Positions 1 through 5,059 of a DNA stretch of 5,553 nt are shown one piece after another (position 1 is the first letter of the stretch; each line of letters starts with the position of its first letter). The notes under the pieces are model-generated. The model was not told where the DNA came from. It saw nothing but the letters and a program-made list of their open reading frames with translations, and did no database searches. A program made the position numbers and the translations under genes. Origin of the DNA: Flavobacteriales bacterium (GTDB lineage: Bacteria > Bacteroidota > Bacteroidia > UBA10329); contig DMRV01000311.1 in NCBI GenBank assembly GCA_003456455.1, forward strand, positions 1 through 5,553, read 5' to 3'.

Positions 1-764
1 ATTGAATCTTCGACATAAAAGCCGCGATAGATATACCGATAATAAAGATTGGCGGATGGTGAAAGTGGCGAAATTAGGTCGCGATCGCTGAGTCCTTCTA
101 AATCGTACGTACGATCATAAAAATTGAAGTCGATGCTTGTAGCGTTATTCCAAGTAAACCCTTGCGAATTACCACTTACTTTAGAAGCAATAACTCGCTC
201 TTTTGTCTTGTCGGTGGCTTTAAAATGAAACTCAGAAAGACTTTCTGATAGGTAAACTATTCCACTTCTGGTTTCATCCAAACCGCTGATGTCTAACGAG
301 CGTCCGAGAATACGTTTTGGAAGATTCTTAACCTGGTTCACTCCTTTCACATAAACTTTGCACGAGAATTCTCGAACCTGGTTTTGATAGAATTTTCTTC
401 GAGAACGTGCCAAACGCATAATGCGGTAAGCTGGGTCTTCATTGCCGTCAATCTGTGCTTCTCCCAGTTGAAAAACAACACGTTTAAGAATGACAGCTAA
501 TTGTGTTTTGCCTGTAACGGTAACACCTTTCGCCTCTGTTTTAAATCCAACGTATCGGAATACAATTGTGTAAAATCCGTCTTTTAAATCTAGGTGATAA
601 TTACCTTCAGAATTTGTGGTTGTTCCAATGGTTGTGCCTTCTATGTAAACCGTTACAAACGGAACCGAAGAACCGTCTTCATCAACCACCTGACCGTCTA
701 TTGAGCCAGCAGAAGCTACAGTTGCTAAAAACGTAAAAAGAAGGGCGAAGGAAATTAATTTCAA
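1..764 (-). CDS. CarboxypepD_reg-like / DUF5686 family protein, N-terminal part (3' end beyond window)
   Basis: Only the first 254 residues are present; the frame stays open to the window edge. Residues 1-19 form a signal peptide (MKLIS, then a hydrophobic run ending ATVASA). Residues about 21-95 form a carboxypeptidase regulatory-like beta-sandwich (GQVVDEDG, GTTTNSEGNY, YVGFKT). From about residue 108 the sequence matches DUF5686: EDPAYRIMRLA, then an FSCKVYVKG segment, LPKRILG, YLSES and GFTWNNATS. Family members run to roughly 800 residues and are predicted to end in an outer-membrane barrel-like part, which lies outside this window. The start is TTG at 764-762: an in-frame TAG sits two codons upstream, there is no ATG until residue 116, and only the TTG preserves the signal peptide. 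It lies 31 nt after the nucleoside hydrolase gene, so it is probably the third gene of that operon. The molecular role is unknown; a cell-envelope location is inferred. Confidence 0.88.
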   Translation of the reverse strand, partial: MKLISFALLFTFLATVASAGSIDGQVVDEDGSSVPFVTVYIEGTTIGTTTNSEGNYHLDLKDGFYTIVFRYVGFKTEAKGVTVTGKTQLAVILKRVVFQLGEAQIDGNEDPAYRIMRLARSRRKFYQNQVREFSCKVYVKGVNQVKNLPKRILGRSLDISGLDETRSGIVYLSESLSEFHFKATDKTKERVIASKVSGNSQGFTWNNATSIDFNFYDRTYDLEGLSDRDLISPLSPSANLYYRYIYRGFYVEDS

Positions 765-795
765 ATGCTACGACTAAGCGCTAAAGATAGTCTTG

Positions 796-1755
796 CTAGC
801 GATACTCCGGATGGTTCAGGGCGCGAAGCAAACGCTTTTTGAATTTTTGCTTTGTAAAGTTGCAATACGATACCGGCTTTCCATCTCCATCTTGATCTAC
901 GTAGAAAAACTGCTTAGTAGGAGTTGAAACTGTGTATTTCGTATCGTTTGTATCAACTTTGATAAACGCGGGAATTTCCGTTTCTATAGTAAACTCATCA
1001 GCATAAAGCAACGCCCCAACGGTTGAACAATCGAAAGGAATAAACCCCCGTTTTGAACCTAAAAATAGGCTCCAAAGATTCTCCCAACTTTTTAATTGCC
1101 GAAAGAGCCAACGGTCTCCTTTATTCTTGCTTTTCTTTAAATGGATGAAGTCTTCTCGATTAAGAAAAAGACTATCGGAACAATCGTATCCAGACAGTAG
1201 TACTGGAATTTCGGTTTCAAGGAGTGTAGCTGAAGATTTCGGGTCTAAATCGAAATTGTAATCCGAAAACTTAACCTTTCCCGAACCAGGACTGAAAAGT
1301 ATTCCGGGTTTACGGCCAGCACAGTAGGAAATAGCCGTGATGTTTTTGTGCAAATCTGGACGGAGTTTTAGAACCGTTCCAACATTTGTCATTGGCCCAA
1401 GAGCTAAGATTGCCATAGGACCTTTTTCCAATGCGGAAATGATTGCCTTTACGGCATCCGTTTCTTTTCCAAACCCCGCACTATCGTCAGAACCTTTGAA
1501 GGTTGGAATATTAAGATTTGGCGCGTACCAATTCAATAATTTTGATGTCACTTTATCAGCATAATCAACTCCATGAACAAAGCTGATTCCTTCGATTTGC
1601 AAATTGGAATCTCGCAACATGAGAATCAGGGCTAAGCCGTCATCCACATCCTTTTTGAATTTCCCAATCATTATGTCGGAATCAATCCAAACCCTCTGCT
1701 GTGAGAAAAGAGAAAGTGGAAAGAGTAGAAAGAAGAAAAGGATTACGGACTTCAT
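796..1755 (-). CDS. Exported nucleoside hydrolase-like protein (IUNH family)
   Basis: The 319-residue protein belongs to the inosine-uridine nucleoside hydrolase family, whose members cleave the N-glycosidic bond of ribonucleosides using a Ca2+ ion. A Sec signal peptide covers residues 1-18 (MKSVILFFFLLFPLSLFS, then QQ); there is no lipobox Cys, so a soluble periplasmic protein is likely. Family landmarks are D25-S-D27 and D38-D39 (metal/ribose site), LALGPMTNVGTVLKLRPDL at 118-135 (the usual ALGPLTN block), SDYNFDLDP at 164-172 (the usual EFN block) and D242 (the usual C-terminal metal Asp). Two things are odd. The stretch between D27 and D38 has ten residues where textbook members have about three, and the usual His before the C-terminal Asp is F241. 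Substrate therefore cannot be assigned. Its ATG overlaps the stop of the upstream kinase gene (ATGA, 1752-1755), indicating translational coupling. Confidence 0.85.
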   Translation of the reverse strand: MKSVILFFFLLFPLSLFSQQRVWIDSDIMIGKFKKDVDDGLALILMLRDSNLQIEGISFVHGVDYADKVTSKLLNWYAPNLNIPTFKGSDDSAGFGKETDAVKAIISALEKGPMAILALGPMTNVGTVLKLRPDLHKNITAISYCAGRKPGILFSPGSGKVKFSDYNFDLDPKSSATLLETEIPVLLSGYDCSDSLFLNREDFIHLKKSKNKGDRWLFRQLKSWENLWSLFLGSKRGFIPFDCSTVGALLYADEFTIETEIPAFIKVDTNDTKYTVSTPTKQFFYVDQDGDGKPVSYCNFTKQKFKKRLLRALNHPEYR

Positions 1756-2768
1756 CCGTTTATTACAAGTTCATACGCTTCGTCAAGCAATTCTAAACGT
1801 TCTTTTAAATCTAATTCGAGGGGCAATTGTGCTAAACCCAAAATTCTTCTAATCATTTCCATTCCTGCAAAATTGGAAAATAGTGAACCATCAAATTTGC
1901 TATCGAAATGATAGTACACAAATAGGTCTTTTAGTAAACTTTCGGATTGCTGTGCCATTTTCAAATGTGCCACGGCAACTCCTAACTCAAATTCGGCAGG
2001 GCCTTTAAAGCAGAATTCTGGGTCAATCATTCGGAATCCGTTTGGCGTCTTTAGCCAGCTTCCCGGATAATAATCTCCATGTAGCAATCGTGTTCCAGAA
2101 TCTGACAAGTAAATCTCGCCTAACTCCAACGCTCGAGCTTTCAATTTTTGGTCATTTCTGAACTTATCCGTAGCAGATTGAAGACCGGGAAGAACAGAAT
2201 CCAGATTAAAACCATTGTTGTTATCTAAAGGGAAATGGAATATGTGAGTATGGTTGAGCATTCTCATTTCCATGTTTGAGATTCCTTCGTCATTTGGATC
2301 AAACTTGAATCTAAAATGAAGCTCAGAAACAACGCGAGCAATGTCAGCCATTTCACTTTTCTCTAGGTTTCCATCTTTCTTATACAAATGCATAAAATCC
2401 TGAGACTGTCCCAAATCTTCCATACAAAGCAGAAAATTCGACCTGTCCAGCCAATACATTTCGGGCGTTAGTTTCTTTATCTCCGCATTTTTCTGAACCG
2501 TCTGGTAAAAGTCGTATTCGGTCAAAATTCTCTCTCTAGGAGCCTTAACCATTGGAAACCGATGAACCCACGCCAGCGACTGCTTGAGTATGTACGAGCG
2601 ATGATTCGTAACCGCTCGGAGCACCATGTTCATGTTTCCATCACCCGCAACATCAAGATGCTCAAGCTTTTCGCCAGCGTTCAAGTAGTTGTTGTTCGCG
2701 AGGTAATCTTCCAATCCTTTAGGATTGTTTACATCGAGCAGAAATTCGGAAATCAAATCAGTGTTCAT
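1752..2768 (-). CDS. Methylthioribose-kinase-like phosphotransferase (APH/choline kinase superfamily)
   Basis: A 338-residue cytosolic kinase with the protein-kinase-like fold. Visible landmarks are GDGNMN at 42-47 (nucleotide loop), K62 in ILKQ (ATP phosphates), E84 (possible partner of the Lys), MEDLG at 116-120 (hinge), HGD at 230-232 (catalytic base D232), GSW at 236-238, and IDPEF at 248-252, giving a D249-x-E251 metal pair. HGD followed by GS, the DPE pair with FxGP after it, and the twin arginines R307-R308 in MIRRILGLA resemble S-methyl-5-thioribose kinase MtnK, which phosphorylates C1 of methylthioribose in methionine salvage. It is about 60 residues shorter than typical MtnK and no mtnA-like gene is visible, so the substrate could be another ribose-type sugar; only the superfamily is firm. 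The ATG is the first start after an in-frame TAA three codons upstream. It is the first gene of the leftward operon and is coupled to the nucleoside hydrolase. Confidence 0.85.
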   Translation of the reverse strand: MNTDLISEFLLDVNNPKGLEDYLANNNYLNAGEKLEHLDVAGDGNMNMVLRAVTNHRSYILKQSLAWVHRFPMVKAPRERILTEYDFYQTVQKNAEIKKLTPEMYWLDRSNFLLCMEDLGQSQDFMHLYKKDGNLEKSEMADIARVVSELHFRFKFDPNDEGISNMEMRMLNHTHIFHFPLDNNNGFNLDSVLPGLQSATDKFRNDQKLKARALELGEIYLSDSGTRLLHGDYYPGSWLKTPNGFRMIDPEFCFKGPAEFELGVAVAHLKMAQQSESLLKDLFVYYHFDSKFDGSLFSNFAGMEMIRRILGLAQLPLELDLKERLELLDEAYELVING

Positions 2769-2840
2769 TATAGATTAAACTAACAACGGCAAAGTAGGTT
2801 GATGGTTTCAATCTCTTATCTCTCAGCTAGCAAAAGAATC

Positions 2841-2848
2841 TATTTTTG
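2841..2848 (+). promoter_or_regulatory. Bacteroidota -7 element for the uridine-kinase-like gene
   Basis: TATTTTTG matches the Bacteroidota sigma-ABfr -7 consensus TAnnTTTG. I see no TTTG -33 box at the expected distance of about 17-23 nt. The element ends only 5 nt before the ATG at 2854, so transcription would begin at or within a few bases of the start codon, giving a leaderless or nearly leaderless mRNA. It is also the right arm of a small dyad, GCAAAA-N8-TTTTGC (2830-2849). This is a motif match only; no start site is shown. Confidence 0.45.
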
Positions 2849-2853
2849 CAGAC

Positions 2854-3516
2854 ATGTCTGATAATCATTACGTGGTTGGAATTGCAGGAGGAAGCGCATC
2901 AGGCAAAACTTCTTTTCTAAGAAAGCTGAAGGAAAACCTACCAGAAGGAAGCGTCAGTATCATCTCGCAGGACAACTACTACAAACCACAGGAGCAGCAG
3001 CAGTTGGATGAAAACGGTGAAGTCAATTATGACCTCCCTACTTCCATTGATAAGGAGGCTTTTCTCAAAGATTTGAAAACGCTTCTAAAAGATGAACCGA
3101 TAAACATCACAGAATACTGCTTCAACAAGGAAGGTGCAGTTCCTAAAAGTATAGAGGTAAAACCTGCCAAGATTCTTGTTGTAGAAGGATTGTTTGTATT
3201 TCATTATCCCGAAATCAGACACCTGATAGACCTACGGGTCTACCTAGATGTTAGAGAAGAGATAAAACTAAAGCGCAGAATAAAACGCGATAGAGATGAA
3301 CGCGGCTATCCTGAAGCGGTGGTTCGCTACCAGTGGGAACATCATGTGGTACCATCCTACAAGAAATTTCTGAAGCCGTACCGTGATGACTCTCACATTA
3401 TCGTAACCAACAACATTACGTTTGATAAAGGATTGGCGGTGCTAACCGACCACTTGCATTATCGGTTGGAAAAGGAATTAATTCGTGAAAGCAAAACGGA
3501 AGGTTTTATTGGCTGA
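2854..3516 (+). CDS. Uridine kinase-like P-loop kinase (Udk/UCK family)
   Basis: A 220-residue cytosolic kinase of the uridine/cytidine kinase family, which phosphorylates the 5'-OH of pyrimidine nucleosides in salvage. The Walker A motif is GGSASGKT at 12-19. SQDNYYK at 38-44 holds the probable catalytic D40. NYDLPTSID at 58-66 replaces the usual NFDHPDAFD. VVEGL at 109-113 is the Walker B-like strand, and RRIKRDRDERG at 141-151 is the lid with its Arg cluster. Ungapped comparison from memory with human UCK2 puts E93 where the base-contacting His117 lies, and Tyr152 in place of the Arg of the ERGR lid motif, so strict uridine/cytidine specificity is doubtful. The ATG is the only usable start after the in-frame TGA at 2800-2802. 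The gene is divergent from the kinase/hydrolase operon, and its last 58 nt overlap the convergent reductase gene. Confidence 0.85.
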   Translation: MSDNHYVVGIAGGSASGKTSFLRKLKENLPEGSVSIISQDNYYKPQEQQQLDENGEVNYDLPTSIDKEAFLKDLKTLLKDEPINITEYCFNKEGAVPKSIEVKPAKILVVEGLFVFHYPEIRHLIDLRVYLDVREEIKLKRRIKRDRDERGYPEAVVRYQWEHHVVPSYKKFLKPYRDDSHIIVTNNITFDKGLAVLTDHLHYRLEKELIRESKTEGFIG

Positions 3517-4460
3517 GCTCCAATAACATTCCATTTTTTGAAGGTTTGATAAATGGCCTTGTTATACGGTACGTCCACTTGCAATTTTTCCGCCAATTCT
3601 ACTAAGTAACCGTTAAGGTCCTCCAACTCAGTTTCTTCAGAACCATTTGCAACATCTTGGGCCATGCTATTAATGGCCAACGCTTTCATTTTCAAGTTAA
3701 AAATTGGAACCACTATAAAGCTTGGAAGTATAACTGCCAACTTAATCAACATCCAACTAGGCACGCCAGGTAGCTTTACTTCTTTAATGCCATGCTTCTT
3801 AAGTACTTGAACACCTTCCCACATCAAATTCGCAGTAAGCCGTTGTAATTCAGGTACATCTCTGCTGCGATTATCATGATATCCAACAATTGATTGGAGC
3901 GCGTTTCCCAAGTTCATTATCAGCTTACAATGGGCAACATCGTTTGGGTTGTCAATAACCTTGATTGGTGTTGAATGGCTCAAAGCCTGTCGCAACTGCT
4001 TAACGGTTTTGACATCTGTACTTGACGACAGAGCAATTGGACCAGGAACAACTACTGCTTCTGAGGGAGAAACTCGGTATGCATTGTAAAAAATGGTCGC
4101 AAGCACAACATGTCTAAACGTTTGTTCTAACACCTGAATATGACGTACACCGTTCAAAACTGAAACAACGGGAATATCAGCACCAAACGCACTAGAAATT
4201 TTCGCAGAAACATCTGCTAACGCATAGCTCTTTACTCCTATGACAACTATATCAGGAATACTGAGTTCACTGATTTCTGAGCTAGCCATACAAGTAAACT
4301 CCTGCCAATCAGCATCACCGTATTTACATCGAAATTTCCCTTTATCAATAAGTTCACTTTTGGAAGTTCGCACCAAAAATGAAAGCTCCTGAACGTAAGG
4401 ATGTAACCACCCAGCAACTGATAAGTTAACCGCCCCAGAACCAACTAATAACACTTTCAA
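3459..4460 (-). CDS. Ketopantoate reductase (PanE/ApbA) family oxidoreductase
   Basis: The 333-residue protein has the PanE fold; PanE reduces 2-dehydropantoate to pantoate with NADPH in coenzyme A synthesis. Landmarks: MKVLLVGSGAVN at the N-terminus (Rossmann loop), GVKSYAL with K77, VLNGV with N103, CKLIMNLGNAL with probable catalytic K179 plus N183, and near the C-terminus SMAQDVANG followed by TELEDLNGYL, with E279 matching the catalytic Glu of the TEID motif. The third Gly of GxGxxG is N12, and residues 236-256 are unusually hydrophobic. It is about 30 residues longer than E. coli PanE (303). These deviations leave open whether it makes pantoate or acts on another 2-oxo/2-hydroxy acid. 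The start is TTG at 4460-4458, one base after the SRPBCC stop; no ATG lies between it and an in-frame upstream TGA (GTG at codon 3 is the only alternative). The last 19 codons and the stop overlap the uridine-kinase-like gene antisense. Confidence 0.85.
   Translation of the reverse strand: MKVLLVGSGAVNLSVAGWLHPYVQELSFLVRTSKSELIDKGKFRCKYGDADWQEFTCMASSEISELSIPDIVVIGVKSYALADVSAKISSAFGADIPVVSVLNGVRHIQVLEQTFRHVVLATIFYNAYRVSPSEAVVVPGPIALSSSTDVKTVKQLRQALSHSTPIKVIDNPNDVAHCKLIMNLGNALQSIVGYHDNRSRDVPELQRLTANLMWEGVQVLKKHGIKEVKLPGVPSWMLIKLAVILPSFIVVPIFNLKMKALAINSMAQDVANGSEETELEDLNGYLVELAEKLQVDVPYNKAIYQTFKKWNVIGAQPIKPSVLLSRINSFSNR
3506..3539 (+). terminator. Weak candidate terminator at the end of the uridine-kinase-like gene
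   Basis: A perfect 7-bp inverted repeat, TTATTGG (3506-3512) and CCAATAA (3520-3526), flanks a 7-nt loop that contains the TGA stop. A run of six T follows at 3534-3539, 7 nt past the stem. The stem is AT-rich and the T run is not adjacent, so it is a poor intrinsic terminator. It also lies within the coding part of the convergent reductase gene. Confidence 0.22.
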
Positions 4461-4461
4461 A

Positions 4462-4974
4462 CTACTGCTCTTGGAGTTGTTTCAACCCATTAAAGTTGTC
4501 TTTTCCAGCTTCAATAATTGAGGATTTAAGCAATGGCAAAAACGACCTAGGAATGAGCCCTTTTCCCTTCATTTGTACATAAGTATAGAGAATTGTACCG
4601 CCACCATCAGCTTCAAATATTATGGAAACTGCAAACTCAAACATATCATTGTAAAGCTTGAATTTGATTGATTTCAACGGCACCATTTCCAACACTTCCA
4701 TGTCGTAAACAACACTAGTTTCGGTGCCAGAATAATAAAGTTTGAAAGTACTTCCTGGCATAGCCAAGAAACCACCTGTTTGCTCCACGCTATCTAATCC
4801 ACCAACCCACAAAGGCGCTCGCTGCAGATTAGCCATTCCTGCATAAACCTGCATTACTGGTCGGTCAATTTTAACCTCAAACTCATCATCCACTTCGGGA
4901 ACAAAAACGCCTATCAAAAGGAGGGTTGAAACAATTAGTAAAACAACGACCAAAGTGGCCTTGAGGACTTTCAT
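4462..4974 (-). CDS. Membrane-anchored SRPBCC-domain protein
   Basis: The 170-residue protein begins MKVLK, followed by a hydrophobic segment at residues 6-25. This looks like an uncleaved anchor, since no clear AxA site follows; by the positive-inside rule the rest would face the periplasm. Residues about 32-168 have the pattern of the SRPBCC/polyketide-cyclase helix-grip fold: DEFEVKIDRP (first strand), VYAGMANLQRAPLWVGGLDS (the usual helix with a Pro-x-Trp turn), alternating strands at 77-95, 103-120 and 126-136, and a long C-terminal helix at 143-168. Such domains bind hydrophobic ligands; many have no known enzyme activity, and I cannot name a ligand. It is the first gene of a two-gene leftward operon; its TAG is one base from the reductase TTG. 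A possible promoter lies upstream at 5024-4995. Confidence 0.78.
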   Translation of the reverse strand: MKVLKATLVVVLLIVSTLLLIGVFVPEVDDEFEVKIDRPVMQVYAGMANLQRAPLWVGGLDSVEQTGGFLAMPGSTFKLYYSGTETSVVYDMEVLEMVPLKSIKFKLYNDMFEFAVSIIFEADGGGTILYTYVQMKGKGLIPRSFLPLLKSSIIEAGKDNFNGLKQLQEQ

Positions 4975-4994
4975 TAAGAGAATGGTTGAGAATA

Positions 4995-5024
4995 CGAATA
5001 TACGCCCTGAAAATTTGTATCAAA
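4995..5024 (-). promoter_or_regulatory. Candidate Bacteroidota promoter for the SRPBCC-reductase operon
   Basis: Read on the minus strand, TTTG (5024-5021) is followed after 18 nt by TATATTCG (5002-4995), one mismatch from the -7 consensus TAnnTTTG. Spacing and order fit the -33/-7 pattern of the phylum. Transcription would start near 4989, giving a leader of roughly 15 nt before the ATG at 4974. The -33 box overlaps a short dyad, ATTTG-TAT-CAAAT (5013-5025). Confidence 0.4.
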
Positions 5025-5028
5025 TGGC

Positions 5029-5036
5029 TAATTTTG
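5029..5036 (+). promoter_or_regulatory. Bacteroidota -7 element for tpx
   Basis: TAATTTTG matches TAnnTTTG. Transcription would begin near 5042, giving an A-rich leader of about 18 nt before the ATG at 5060. No convincing -33 TTTG is seen: the TTTG at 5014-5017 is only 11 nt upstream. If used, this promoter rules out the in-frame upstream ATG at 5024 as the tpx start. Confidence 0.42.
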
Positions 5037-5059
5037 CGCCCGATCAAAAACAAAATTTT

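Noticed and set aside
81..88. GCGATCGC octamer, identical to the cyanobacterial HIP1 repeat.
   Set aside because: It is a single copy within coding sequence of a Bacteroidota-type gene; no repetition in the window.
1337..1852. Rightward open frames at 1337-1564 and 1604-1852 antisense to the nucleoside hydrolase.
   Set aside because: They lie opposite a well-supported gene, show no recognisable motifs and have no promoter; they are by-products of its codon use.
2562..2783. Rightward open frame antisense to the start of the MTR-kinase-like gene.
   Set aside because: The opposite frame carries clear kinase motifs (GDGNMN, ILKQ); this one has no domain pattern.
2790..2797. CTACTTTG on the minus strand as -7 element of the kinase/hydrolase operon.
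   Set aside because: The TA is one base too close to TTTG for the TAnnTTTG consensus and no -33 box is at a suitable distance; a promoter must exist nearby but I cannot place it.
3442..3469. Hairpin CTAACCGA / TCGGTTGG with the reductase stop codon in its loop, as a terminator for the leftward operon.
   Set aside because: The stem includes a wobble pair, the loop is 12 nt, neither side has a T run, and it is inside kinase coding sequence.
4247..4444. Leftward 65-codon frame inside the reductase gene.
   Set aside because: It is an alternative frame of the same strand; the main frame holds the Rossmann and GVKSYAL motifs.
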